This document shows, piece by piece, positions 42,829 to 54,604 of a stretch of DNA of 64,000 nt (within the stretch, counting starts at the first letter, position 1; each line of letters starts with the position of its first letter). The notes under the pieces are model-generated. The model saw only the letters and a list, made by a program, of their open reading frames with translations. It was not told where the DNA came from and did no database searches. Location: contig NOKP01000005.1 of assembly GCA_002682825.1 (NCBI GenBank), forward strand, positions 558,001 through 622,000, read 5' to 3'. This DNA is from Neonectria sp. B-13 (taxonomy: Eukaryota; Ascomycota; Sordariomycetes; Hypocreales; Nectriaceae). The position numbers and the translations under genes are program-made.

Positions 42829-44723
42829 GGATGGAAGGGTTGGCATCTACTGTAAACACGTCAGCATTCCAGAAATACATACAGTCAGATGCATTTGGTC
42901 TACGCATGTAGAACAGACTCCAACAGAGCTGCACAGATCTGGTGGTGTCCAAGATGATGAACAATACATAGGGACGGTCTCTGAAATTATCGACGGGCTG
43001 CATTGCTTGTATTTTCCAGCCATGACTATGACCGTCCGCAGTCATCTTCAAGACTTCCTCGACAGGGTTCACATCATTGAAATCGACACATACTCGACCC
43101 CAATGAATAGTGACAGGTGCCTACGAGCCTCTCACATGTTCACTACAATAGCTTGCAAGCTTAATGCGATTGCTAACTGAAGTTGTACACATACTCGGCC
43201 CCAAGGTGTGGTCGGACACTGTCTGAGATGGTGGTAATGGCGCTCAATAGACGTGACGTACTCTTGATGCCATGATTAGCATTGTTAGCAGTTTGGCACT
43301 CTAGGTCTCTCTTGATGGATAATATCTGCCCATTTATCCTTCCCACGTTTATTATTGTAAAAAGTAGAAGCGCTTCAATGGAACAAGATATCTACACACC
43401 GCGACTGTACCCCAACAGTACGATGAAACTTCGGTTGGTGAATCCATTACAAGTCGAGGTTACGAGCTAACTCGGTGATGGGCTTATGACGACACAAGTA
43501 ATTGTATCTAGAAGTAATTGCATCTAGAAATTGATTTCATGCCATCGTTGACCTTTCTTGGTATTGACTAATCTGCTTCGCCACCCACAAAGTTTCAACA
43601 CCACGATGATGACCTCGGTCTGTGTCCGGACCGGTGCCGGACCGGATCAACTAGCCATATTCATCATAGTCCCTTAAGTGGATCGTTTTCGCCCATCTCA
43701 ACCAATAACCGTCAATAGGCTAGACTATTTGTAATTCGCTTCCGACCGATGTCAAGGCGTGATCGATCAGACGCTTATCTAGACTAGTTACTCTCTGTAT
43801 TGTGTTTCCGGACCGTTGTCTCCGGGTTTGGGGATCCCAACCATCTCCCTGCTTGTACATAGGCAATGAATTTAGCCCTGTATCAGCTGTTGCGCGAACG
43901 AGCGCAATCGAGCCGAACTACTCGAATCAACAATCCCAGAAGGTCTGGAAGGGGGCAGCTGATGTTAAGATGGCTCTTTTGCAAGATTATTATACCGAAG
44001 ACTTTTGTGGTCCGGCAATGATCGAGTCGCGCACGAACAGCTTTGGAAAAGCGTTTCCGGAGTGCAGAGTCAACGTCTACGCTCTTATCAAAGGAGGTCG
44101 TTTTCTAGAGCCTTGCGAGCTACAACGTTGCTGCACTCAATCGAGGCCCTGATAGCTTAGCTGTCGAACAACTGCCAGCCTGAATTACGAACACCTTGAA
44201 TTGCATCCGCCCAAATAGCAAAGAACCAGACGCAGATCAGCAGTGTATGGCCATGGGCACCCTCATGCTGGTTGGCGAGGCGAAAAACCGGGTGCCATAG
44301 ATCGTCGGGAGGGCCTGGAAGCTTTAGCTTAACGCAGGGTTTGAACAGGATGCGAACGTCGGGTCCTTTATCTCTTCAGCGAGAAAGAAACAGTTTGAAG
44401 ATATCGTAGCTTCGGCAGAAAGTAATGAAGCTGCGACCCTACTCGATGGCCGGGGTCAGAAACTAAACCAGTACCCCCAATGAAAGTTGGGTAAGTCGAT
44501 CATCACACGTAGCCATTGAAAAGTTGACGACGAACAACTTCAAATTGTGGCCTTTACGTCTAGGTACATCGGTAGCGTTAGCCTGCCAAGATAGAACGTA
44601 CAACTAGAATAGACAGATGGCTTTTCAGACGTCTTCCATGAAACAAATCCACAATCCTAAAGCCCAAGAGCGGATTGTATTCTGAGCAGATAGTGCCGGA
44701 ATTTGTTAGATGAGAATGGCATG
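42829..44723. other. Gene-free stretch of 1.9 kb
   Basis: Frames here are short or rely on non-ATG starts, without domain motifs. No tRNA or repeat family was recognised. Confidence 0.45.
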
Positions 44724-47120
44724 CTAGGAGAAATTCATCCCGTTCAGTATGTCGTCAACATCACCAGTCAAGGTAGCCAAAGCATCGCTCGATAGGCCCA
44801 TTGGATCAAAGAGTGAATTCCATGACGTGAATTGACCCGGGGATGGCAGAATTCCAGAAACTTCATTTCTGGGTATGTTGTGAGGAAACTTGGACATGGT
44901 ACTGTAATCAAGCAGCGCCCACATAGCTTCTGTGTATTGAGTTTCGAGGGGAGCAACACAGGTGGCGTCACTGGCAAGATAACCCATAGCTAGTGACTCT
45001 TTGATGAAGTACTTCAGGACAACCGTCTAGGACGCATGAAGAGTTAGAGCCGAGGTATACACAAGTTCAGAGACAAGGCTACTCACAATTGACGCAATAT
45101 TTTCCCAGTATGTACCCATATGCTCCAGGTGGCATAGGCCAACTCTCAACAGTTCTTCTGACTCGTCACGTACGTCGTTGTTCGCCTGGTGCTGCCGAAG
45201 TGCAACAATTGTCGTGGCTACAGTAAGAGCATACCCGTAGAACGAAGCGTGGACCAAGATTCCGCCTTCTTGGGCCTGCTGCATCAACAGGATCATCTGT
45301 TGCGCATTACTCCACGCTGAATCAAAGCACCTCCGCAAGAAGGTGGGGGGTCCGGAACACTGGACAAGCTCCAAACGCCTGCGGAGCAGAAATGGGTGGT
45401 TGAGCAAACAGTTGCATAGGTGGAAGAGAACTCTGGCGTAGATGCCGTGCGCCACCACTGCCTGGTCCACAGAATTGCGATCCGTCTGGCTTGAATGGGA
45501 AATATCCGGTACTGGATTTCGGACGCCCAGGTGCGTTTCGAGATGGATCATATCGGACTGAATGGCGGTGAAGTCAGAGTTGGCGTCCCAGGGCGGGTGG
45601 TGTGCGCGCACGTCCGTATCCTGAAGCATGTACTGTGCACCCTTGGCCAGAGTGGCAGCCATGATCATAACATTGGCGAAAGGACTCAAGTTGGAACAGC
45701 CCAGTATGCAGGGCTTCACGTTGAGCTCTGCAAGGCTGGCGGTTTCCTCGTCCTTCCCCAGTCGCCAAGATTCTTCGTCTGTGGGAAGCCTCAGCTGACA
45801 TGAGGTGTCAAGAATAGCCGAGGGTCTGTGACGACCACACGAATAGAGGCGATCCAAGAGGTATAAAGACCAAAAGGTTCGTCGGGACTGTTCTCGGTCG
45901 CTGGGAGAGATGGATGCACTCGGCTCGGTCGTCAGCTTGAGTTCCTGGGCCATGCGTACGGCCATGCCAGTCTTGATCCAGGCTTGCCCGTGCCTCGTCT
46001 TTCCAGCTAATACCGTCGTCAGTAATGCCTTGACCCGCGAAAACTCAGCAACATGTGCGCTCACCACAAAAGTCAAAGATGGCCAGGAGAGTCATCGCCT
46101 GGACTGTATGGACATCGACGCGGGGGCACTGCGCCGTGAAGCAGTCGGAAATAATGGCTCTCCAAGAACGGTCTGCACATTGACTAGCGATGCCATGTTT
46201 GTCGAGCTGGAAGAAGCTATGCTGCGAGAACCTGCCGGCATTGGCCATAACCGCAAGTAGCAGATGCTGGGGCAGCTGGTTTTCGGCAAAGGCCGATCGA
46301 AAGCTTGCTTCATGAAAGAAGGAATACGGCTGGTTGTGACAGTTGTTGAAGTAGACATCAATCGAATCGGAGATGACTTGGGAGGGCATGAAGTCGGCGC
46401 GTGATTCGGTGCGTGAAACACTCGGGTTGTACATGGGCTCGTTTTCCAACCCGTGACCGCTGGGCGAATGGTAACGCGGATCCATTTCGCGGCTTGATGA
46501 ACGAGGGTGAATTCTGTGGCGGGTGTCAGTCGGCGTTTGTCATACTTCCGTTGAAACGGCAGTGGAAACAAGAATGCTTCTTTCCTTTGTAGCAGCTCAT
46601 GCACAGCTGTTAGCGTGCTCTCGACCCCGGACAGTCTTTCTTCCATGCGTTGCTAGAGACTCTGAGTATTAGTCCCTTTCAACAACGCAGATACATATAC
46701 CAGGGTGTCAACAAAGGTAGATGTCAAGAGGAATGAATTAGCAAGGTACCCACGATGGTTGTTCCTAAATCGTCGGGAGATGGCCGACTGCCGGCATTCT
46801 GCTTGAGCGATATGGAGTCGTCGTACTCGCATCCTGAGAACCGTTAGGCAACGTGGACTTTGACAACAACACGAGCCCGGATCTATGGGGTCGTTACGCA
46901 CGGCGATCATGCTTTTCACAATTGGAACAGGGGGTCTCGCCGGAGCAGCGTGCCTTTTTCTGCCTGGTACCAAAGATGAGCATTTGCGTCGGAGAAATCG
47001 CGAAAGCCCAAAAGGTCCTGATTATAGGGGACGCACTAACCGACAGTTACGACAAGCTCGGCTGATCCGTTGCACGGGTTTGTACAGAGAACGGCGCCCA
47101 TTCTGAGGAGAGGCGTTCAT
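44724..47120 (-). CDS. Zn2Cys6 transcription factor with fungal TF domain
   Basis: Seven exons: 47120-47041, 46963-46902, 46833-46754, 46652-46570, 46513-46065, 46006-45087 and 45026-44724, giving 658 aa. The zinc cluster is split by introns and becomes complete only on joining: Cys at residues 23, 26, 33, 39, 42 and 49 (spacing 2-6-5-2-6). A short coiled segment follows (MEERLSGVESTLTAVHELL). Then comes the fungal-specific TF domain (PF04082 type), with YFNNCHNQPYSFFHEASF, LLAIFDFCAGKTRHGQAW, TGMAVRMAQELKL and SRRTFWSLYLLDRLYSCGRH. The C-terminus ends in an acidic, Leu/Asp-rich tail suited to activation. Intron donors after residues 74 and 101 are weaker than the rest. The target genes are unknown. 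No AATAC-NN-GTATT site was seen at its promoter. Confidence 0.88.
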
Positions 47121-47219
47121 ATTAAGTTGCTAGTAGCCTGCGGGCAATCTGATGTGATTCGTTCTCGAGACGTCCAAGCATCCGTGCAGTCGCAGTGGCA
47201 TAGATCCACAAATCTTTAG

Positions 47220-47620
47220 TATGCGAAGGTTTATAAATAAAAAAGGTTCAGCTCTAGAGAGCACCCAGCTTTTATAGGCTCCCCATCCAAGGCTTAGTCA
47301 GAGGTGGTCTTAGCCAATGTGAATTCTCAAGTGCGCTGTAATTGGTGAGGTATAAATCCGCTCTCAAGCTGTTTTAGCTTTAAGTGTGATATAGCAAGTG
47401 CTAGAAATAAAGGGTATAGATATAAGAGTTGGATTTTTATGATTCTTCATCCTTTAATATACTACTTACCTTAACTTATTAAGTGTTACTTTAAGTTACC
47501 AGTGCTTTATACTATTAGCTATCTTAAGCTATTATTCATTCTCTGATAATATTGGTAAATACTTCGGGCCTAATTATATAAAGCAGATTTTAGAAACAAA
47601 AATTGCTATTCTACCTGCTT
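47220..47620. other. AT-rich, TpA-rich island
   Basis: About 400 bases of strongly AT-rich sequence with many TpA steps (for example TTTATACTATTAGCTATC) and almost no long open frame stand out against the roughly half-GC surroundings. This is the signature left by repeat-induced point mutation on old repeats, but no mobile-element protein is readable. It extends about 100 bases past the 5' end of the Zn2Cys6 gene at 47120. Confidence 0.45.
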
Positions 47621-48837
47621 TACGTATTGAAGGTCTATTGCATTTCTTATAGTTTCTCATCTTCCCTCTTTTTTCTTTGTCTCTCCGCATTCCTATCACG
47701 GCTTCGTTCTCACCATCTTTCCGATTACCTCGCGGGTTTCGTCTTGGTTTCTGGGAGCTGGTGGTATCACTCCACCACTACAGAGTCATCTATCTCTGCG
47801 TCAGAACTGTCACTGTGACTGCGCGTATCAAGCTGCACATATTAGTTTATGCATGCTACGCGGCACCAAAGACCGAAGATGGGGCTCTCGCATGCACCGC
47901 GGGCCAACGGAGCACGCATGGCTGGACACAGCAGCCCGAAACAGAGAAGGCGTCCGTGAATGGCTTTAGCCTCATACTGTCGTACCAGTTGCTCAAAACA
48001 GCTGCTGCCGATGTAAAAGGACAGTAAAATGAAGGAGAAGTGGTATTCGATGACCAGGCGGCTTGCCATTCTGCTGAGCGAAGCCTCTCCTGGTGAGGGG
48101 AAGATGTGAATATTGAGAGTCCAGCGCTAGATTGGCTGCGCGTATTCCTAATCAGAAGCAGCTAAGAATAAGGCCAAGACAAGCTTAGGGTAGTTACCAA
48201 TCGGTTATGGATGTGTTCAGATGCTTCATCTGCTGGGTGACGACTGGAGAGCGACGCGTCAGAAAAAATGAATGGACATCAATCTCTGCATTGTGTATCG
48301 CGAAAATAGGTGGAACGTGTCGGCTGCAATAGAGCTTGTTACACCGGCACTCATAGGGTCAGTATTCTTTAGAACATGATCAGTCCACTAATTTAGGCAA
48401 ATATACCATCGCATGAATGTGGGAAAGATTATGCACATCGAATCATCATGTTATGTCAACGGCATCCTCGTCCTGCGAAGATTGCGGCGAACTCTGTCTA
48501 TGTGCCAAGTCTAATTACAGCCAAACCCAAGCTCTATACACTCTAAAGTGGTGGCTATGGGGCGTGCCAAGGCAAACAAAGCGATGCTTCGTTTCTCCTA
48601 TCACAATACATGGCACTATTCTTGAGACTACGCCACATCCTCAACTCCACTGATGTGTAATGAGAAACCTGAAGCAAAAGCGTCCCCTAGCTCCGGTTTC
48701 ATAATCAAGGTTGGTATCTCGTAGTCTCCACCGTTCTGGCGACGAAATGCGATAGGCTTCGTGTCGGATAAGGTTCGCAACCTCTGAAGAAGCTCGTCTG
48801 TCGTTTTTCCGAAACCATCTTCCTCTAGTCGATCAGC

Positions 48838-49404
48838 CTATAGACAACGTGCAGCGGGAAACCCACAAATCCAGGGTAGTGGAGAATCCCGTGGTTTGAT
48901 AGGGAAAATAACATCGTCGATAGGCCCATTAATTCCTCGGGGAGAGAAGTGCTCTTTCCAGCTTGTGACTGTCACGAGCAACATGGCGCGTTTCCCAAGC
49001 ATCTTTCCTTCCCCGTATCGCGGTAGTTGAAGCTGACCATGATTGTTAGCATGCCAGTTTCCACTAATGTTGCCCCATAGACGACATGTTGTACCTGAGG
49101 TCTCCGCTTCCACCATCCTTGAACCCTCCACCATGTATCCAAGCTAGGACATGTAAAGGCTCCCATTCTTACAGGGTTAAGGACGAACAACATTGATCGT
49201 CGGGCAGTCCTCGCTTTGGGGATATGAGATAGTCGAGTCAAACCCTAATAATCCCAAAGAGCCGCCCATGCAGTGCGGTCCGTATTTCTGGACAGATTTT
49301 GTTCCGTTCCATCCTTGATGTGGCTCAAGCTTACTAAACCGCAGACTACGCAAGGAAGAGATCCTAGCCATACTCTCGTGGTTGTGTTCCAAAGAAGGTT
49401 CCAT
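48838..49404 (-). pseudogene. Carboxylesterase type B remnant
   Basis: Minus-strand fragments in changing frames match the N-terminal third of type B carboxylesterases: FSKLEPHQGWNGTKSVQKYG and PHCMGG, SEDCPTINVVRP, the oxyanion-hole block AWIHGGGFKDGGSG followed by DLRYNMSS, then a TAG stop and a frame change before MVSFNYR. The nucleophile GESAG region and everything after it are missing or unreadable. At least two frame changes plus a stop show it is dead. Confidence 0.7.
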
Positions 49405-49726
49405 TTTGCATCGCAGGCCTATCTCATCCTATGACCTGATGTACGCAAGATTCAGTGACGCGGTTCTATTTTAGGTGCTTAACAAATAAGGTTTCGTTAT
49501 CGTTCTCGGGTCTCATGAACATCTGCAAGAGAAGAACCAAGATGCAGTAACGAGTTTCGACACTGTTTCGCTGTCTCGCAGCCCAAGTCTCGGTGTTAGG
49601 TGCACCGTCTGAACCGACGGTAGACTATAAAGCAATCTGGCCGCTGTTTGTGAGCGAAACCGTAATCAATGTAGGCTTGTTCCTTGCCAGTGGTAACATG
49701 CGGCGCTGTGACATCCTCAGTGGTAA

Positions 49727-50410
49727 ATGAGTCAAGCGTGTGGGGGTGATATTCTCTTCCAGGTCGTCAAGCTGGAGGAGTGTTTCTTTCTCAAGGTTGA
49801 CAGCCGCTTGGGAGCATTGCATTTTATACTAGGTGGCGGACCCCAGATCCCTATGTCGGCGACCTTGGCTCACGGATGGCAGAGAGACACCGCTCAAAGC
49901 CATGAACCGACACGTAGTGGCGACGGGAAACGGTCCAAGACATGCTGGACGGTATTGCTAGGGCGAGGTAACGCGTGCCTAATCGATTGGTTCCAAGTGC
50001 GCTTACCCTTCATTTGGGTTCGTGGGGATTTGAGTCGACCAGTTGGCAATCGGATTCATCTACGTACTCTGTTGGATAGTGGAATGATCGCACATCTTCT
50101 GATGGCGTCAGTCCACCAAGTCCAAAGTCAACCTAGTGAATGGTTGAGCCCTCTATCACCTCGGCAAATTAAGATAGATAAAGGAGGGGTTTCACCTCCC
50201 ATGCTTAAAGAGGCTAATGCCGCCCAAAAGAAGAACGACTGCCATCATCAATGCCTTATGTATGAAATATCAATGAGGAATAGCGCAACGCTGACCGGAG
50301 CCAAGTTCCTAGTTCAGGTCTCGCCCGCATATGCCCCTGATCACCTGCACCATCTCCCTCGGAAGTGGCTTAAAACAAATGCAGGGGTACACGAAGTCGC
50401 CAGAAAATAG
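49727..50410 (+). CDS. Unrecognised long ORF
   Basis: A 227-codon open frame from ATG 49727 with no recognisable domain. It has a mixed hydrophobic middle (CLIDWFQVRLPFIWVRGDL) and a His/Cys-rich region (NDCHHQCLMYEISM). There is no intron and no promoter signal that I can name. The length is somewhat more than expected by chance, but the composition is not clearly protein-like. Treat as doubtful. Confidence 0.2.
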   Translation: MSQACGGDILFQVVKLEECFFLKVDSRLGALHFILGGGPQIPMSATLAHGWQRDTAQSHEPTRSGDGKRSKTCWTVLLGRGNACLIDWFQVRLPFIWVRGDLSRPVGNRIHLRTLLDSGMIAHLLMASVHQVQSQPSEWLSPLSPRQIKIDKGGVSPPMLKEANAAQKKNDCHHQCLMYEISMRNSATLTGAKFLVQVSPAYAPDHLHHLPRKWLKTNAGVHEVARK

Positions 50411-50847
50411 CGTCTTGGTCCGGGGAATATTCCAGATTAGACTTCAGCGCTCGGCCGCAACTTGGCAGCGTACAAGAGTAGCGGCCTAAGCCCCTGCAAG
50501 TAAATATCGGCAGCTGTTAGTGAGACTCGGAGGACGCGTGCTCTGGGCGTCGGCTGCCACCTCAATCCACATGAATGCAACGCAACACCTGCAACGGTCC
50601 ATATCAGTTTGTCGATCTCTTGCCCAGGTCTGCATTTATCTTCCCCTTTCCCCCGCGCCGTCGCATTAGAAATGTGCGCGGATACCAGGCCCGTTGAGGC
50701 AAGTGAAATCACTTAGCTTATATTGCCCTGAAAATAATACCAGTACAATCATGCTAGAAATTGGGTTTCACTTAAAGCGGCCGAGCCCCAGGTTATTGTC
50801 CCTTCTGAGTGAACAGTTGCGAGACGCTGTCTCCATCCCGACCCACC

Positions 50848-52204
50848 ATGGCAGACATCGACAACCGAGGGCCAGAGCTCTTGGCTGTCAACATCACTTT
50901 CCTGACCACGGCTCTCATTTCCATTTTCTTGCGGTGCTATGTTCGGACTTTCATGGTGCATGCTTTTGGCATTGACGACTGGCTTATGGTAGTTGGAACA
51001 GTACGCGGCTTCAACTTCACGGCGCTCACCGCATCCCCTCGTTGACTCAGTTCCTAGGTCTTCTTTACGTTGTACGCCTCTTTTTCAACCGCAGGCATCC
51101 ATTACGGAACAGGACGACATCACGATGACCTTGAAAATGACCAGGTCTATACAGCCATGATGGTAAGCGTCCTGCGAGTCAACGTGCTGCCGGCCAAACC
51201 CTAACACACACAGTGCTGGTGGTTCTGTTATCTTTGGTACTGTCTGGCCATGATATCGTCCAAGATCTCTATCGGCTGGTTCTTGCTTCGTGTCACAACG
51301 AGCAAGGTCCACAGATGGATCATCTACATCGCAATGCTCTCGACCGCTTTTTCAGGCGCCGTCTTTTTCCTCGTCACGCTTTTCCAGTGTAGCCCCATCT
51401 CATTCTTCTGGAACAAAGATCAGGACGGAAAATGCATCAAGGCTGAAGTTGTCATCGCCCTTGCCACGCTCTACAGCGTGACAGCCGTGATATCAGACTT
51501 CATCTTTGCCATTCTCCCTGGGCTTATCATCTGGAAGTTGCAGCTTCACAAAAAGACCAAGATGCTCTTGATTCCTCTGCTTGCCATGGGCTGTGTGTAA
51601 GTTAAATTGCAAACTGTTTATCGGTACCAACAAGGCTAACGGCGGTTTAGTGCTAGCTCAGCTGTTGTTGCTCGCTTCCCATACTTACCAAAGCTGAGAG
51701 AGCCAGATTTTCTTTGTGAGTGAAATCCTTCGACGTGATTGCTTCTCTGCCCGCTCAGCCACAGGCTAATTCTTTTGCGTAGGGAACACACTCGATATTG
51801 CAATCTGGTCTACCGTTGAACAAGGACTGGCCATCACGGCAGGCAGTCTCGCAACTCTACGCCCATTGCTCAAGCTGGCCGCATATCGACTTGGACTCAC
51901 CAGCAAGCCCGTATCAGTGCGACCTTCCGACTACGGAATCTCATCGCGGCACATGGCTGGATCCAAAAACGAAAGCTACCTCCCGAGGGGCGGTGCATAC
52001 ACTCTCTCCTCTGTCAGCCGTGATGGAATTGCTGAGGGGACGGGTGATGGGGAGTGCGGTGTCAAGCCAAGCCCCTCCACGAGCAGATTCAAAGTTGATG
52101 TCAAGAGAGAGATTAAGGTGACAACTTCGGGGAGGAACGAAAGCGAGGAGGAGTTGAATTCCCCGGGATTGTGGACGAAGGTATCCAGTGATCTCAGAAG
52201 ATAA
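50848..52204 (+). CDS. PTH11-like rhodopsin-domain membrane protein
   Basis: Five exons: 50848-51000, 51058-51162, 51214-51596, 51651-51715 and 51783-52204, giving 375 aa. The start is CCACCATGG at 50848. Seven membrane helices are visible, with family motifs IFLRCYVRTFMVHAFGIDDW (helix 1-2 loop), GIHYGTGRHHDDL, MISSKISIGWFLLRV, FQCSPISFFWNKDQDGKC and DIAIWSTVEQGLAITAGSLA. A long Ser/Gly-rich cytosolic tail starts near residue 270. Such proteins are fungal GPCR-like receptors of the plasma membrane. The ligand is unknown. The GMC gene that follows is on the opposite strand, tail to tail with it. Confidence 0.9.
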
Positions 52205-52684
52205 AGCGAGTAGGACTGGCAGTGGAATTTAGGCATGACTTAGGGATGACAGCACCTCGTATTTGTTAATACTAATTATCTCCGGCAGAAACCGGTATTG
52301 AATGAGTAATATAATTATGAATTATGGGCTTCAGGTTCCACCCGATAGCGTTCGGCATTTGTCACTTGAAATATAAAAGGAATGCAGTGATTTAATGCTT
52401 GTGTCATGGTTGACTTGACTATGTTCTCTGCTACTGTAACCGGCCCCCTAAGGCGGAACCAAGAGAAGGAAGTGATTGGCTTCATAGGGTAATGATGCCT
52501 GATTCATAAACGTGATCATCTGAAGGATGCTGGATGTTTTCATGGTGTCGGAGACCAAGAGTCGCATTCACAACGCGGCATTTGCATAGAACCTGAGCAT
52601 TACTTGCATTGAATTATAATTATTATCATCTCCTACTATTCTAAGCTGACCCGCGTCACGACATATCCTTCAAATGCCTGATAT
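52205..52684. other. Convergent 3' intergenic region
   Basis: 480 bases between two converging genes. AT-rich, no gene; contains both 3' ends. Confidence 0.5.
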
Positions 52685-54604
52685 CTACTCAAGTCCTGCC
52701 AAAATGACGTCCGCGGCCTTCTCTGCAACCATGAATGTTGACACAGCAGTAAAGGTGCCCGGAATGCGAGGGTAGACTGAAGCATCCACAACACGCAGCC
52801 CAGCCACGCCACGCACGCGGAAGTTGGAGTCGAGAACAGCCAGAGGATCATCATCAGCTCCAATCGGGCAGGTCGATGAAGCGTGGTGACCCCAAGCAGT
52901 GTCCTTGATATAAGTCTCGATATCCTCCTGAGACGTCACATCAGCACCAGGGAGCACCTCGGTAATAGGCACGGCCTGCCCGGCAAGGGCCTTTCGGGTG
53001 AGCCCTACAGCCTCATACAAGGCCTGAAGATCAAGAGACGAACCATCACTTCCGGTGTCGAAGTAGTTGAAAGTAATGGCGGGCGTGTCGAGGGGGTCAG
53101 CTGAGCGAAGAGTGACCTCGCCAGCGGTGTTGCGCGGATGCGCCTTGAGGATGGCCCAGGAGAACCAGTCATGCTCGATGGTCGCATTGACAGCGTATTG
53201 AGGGTAGTAGCCTCGGAAGTTGACAGGGCCACCAAAAGCAAAGATATCGAACTCATCCTTGGCCGAGGCGGTGCTCTTGTAGAACATGGCTGCGGCTAGA
53301 CCGGAAGAAGAGTAGATGCCGTGGTCACCGTCAACAGGGGTCCTCCATCGGTCAAGGCAAGGGTCTTCATCCGTGAACAGGCTGAAGGTGCATCCGTCAA
53401 ATGCCGTGAAGTTGTCAGGGGTACGTCCTTGAACTGTGATTTCATAGTGGTCCTGAAGGTTGGTACCAACACCAGGAAGATCGGCAACAACTGGGATGTC
53501 GAATTTCTTCAGTTCGTCAGCGGGACCAACACCGCTTAGCTTGAGGAGCTGGGGAGTGTTGTAGACACCTCCAGCCACGATGACTTCGCGCGATGCAGTT
53601 GCATTACCGGGCGTACCGGCAGCATCGGTTGAGAGAGGGCTCGCCTTGTACAGATGCTTGCCGTCGAGAAACTCGACGCCGGTGGCGCGAGGCGTGTCCG
53701 AGTCATCAAAGTTGACCTTTGTCACGAAGCAGTTTGTTCGGACATCCAGAGGGTATTTCTTGGTACCATTGGAAAAGGTAGCGTCACGCACGGAGAGGAT
53801 GAACTCTCGGGGTCCGACGCGGCTGGCCTCGCGAGAAGAGAGCGGGATCTGGTAGTAGCCAGGCTCCTTATCACGAGACAGTGTGTTGGCGTTGGCATCG
53901 CCGGCAATGAGATTGTCCAGGGTGATGTTAGTGCCCGTTACCTCGGTCAGGGCAACGGCACCACCGCCAAGAAGACTGAGAAGCTGCTCATCACCAAGAG
54001 GGATGCTCAGAGGAGCAGTCTCGGTGCTAAGCCAGCCCTCGTAGCCATGACCTTCTTGTCCTGCGGCCAAGTGTCGGTTTTCCTCCAGCTTGACAAAGTA
54101 CTTGCGCATGTTATCAGCAGCCCACGAGTCATCTCCAGTAAGAGATGCAATGTACTCGAAATCAGACTGATGAGGATATACAGCAATCAAGGCATTATGG
54201 GCAGTGCAGCCTCCCAGGGCTTGTGTACGCGGGTACAGCGTTCCCTTGAGAGTCGAGCCCTCCGGCGGGTTTAGGCCCGTATACTCGCCATCGGCGGTGT
54301 CGTAAGTAGTCTTGTAGTCGCGTGCTTGTCGTTCATCATCGGCATAATGATTCACGAAGAAGTTCCAGGAGATCTCCGGGTCCTCTGAGGCATTGGCTGA
54401 GTAGGCAGGGACAGTATAGTTGGTAGTGCTGTAGTCGTCACCAGCCTCAATGAGAAGAGTCTTGTGGCCTGCCAATGCCAGGCGTGCGGCGAGAGGACCA
54501 CCTCCGGCGCCGGAGCCCACGATGATGTACTCGTAGCCGGTGAGCGCAACGGCATGGACGGAGAATGGCGCGGCCAATAGGCCAGAGATAAAAGAGCGTC
54601 TCAT
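52685..54604 (-). CDS. Secreted GMC oxidoreductase
   Basis: A 639-residue single-exon protein starting at ATG 54604 (MRRSFISGLLAAPFSVHA, a signal peptide). The FAD-binding Rossmann motif is YEYIIVGSGAGGGPLAARLA, followed by the ribose-binding glutamate LLIEAGDD. The GMC signature regions (TAHNALIAVYPHQSDF and SGVGPADELKKFDIPVVADL) are clear. The C-terminal active-site His is in AWGHHASSTCPIG, and the second site Asn/His region is VYPRIPGTFTAVSTFMVAEKAADV. Substrates in the family include glucose, aryl alcohols and choline; which applies here cannot be said. A TATAAAG lies on the minus strand at 54697-54703, 93 bases upstream. It sits between two PTH11-like receptor genes. Confidence 0.93.
   Translation of the reverse strand: MRRSFISGLLAAPFSVHAVALTGYEYIIVGSGAGGGPLAARLALAGHKTLLIEAGDDYSTTNYTVPAYSANASEDPEISWNFFVNHYADDERQARDYKTTYDTADGEYTGLNPPEGSTLKGTLYPRTQALGGCTAHNALIAVYPHQSDFEYIASLTGDDSWAADNMRKYFVKLEENRHLAAGQEGHGYEGWLSTETAPLSIPLGDEQLLSLLGGGAVALTEVTGTNITLDNLIAGDANANTLSRDKEPGYYQIPLSSREASRVGPREFILSVRDATFSNGTKKYPLDVRTNCFVTKVNFDDSDTPRATGVEFLDGKHLYKASPLSTDAAGTPGNATASREVIVAGGVYNTPQLLKLSGVGPADELKKFDIPVVADLPGVGTNLQDHYEITVQGRTPDNFTAFDGCTFSLFTDEDPCLDRWRTPVDGDHGIYSSSGLAAAMFYKSTASAKDEFDIFAFGGPVNFRGYYPQYAVNATIEHDWFSWAILKAHPRNTAGEVTLRSADPLDTPAITFNYFDTGSDGSSLDLQALYEAVGLTRKALAGQAVPITEVLPGADVTSQEDIETYIKDTAWGHHASSTCPIGADDDPLAVLDSNFRVRGVAGLRVVDASVYPRIPGTFTAVSTFMVAEKAADVILAGLE

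Noticed and set aside
43802..44152. 116-codon frame as a gene
   Set aside because: It needs a non-ATG start and has no recognisable motif or splice extension.
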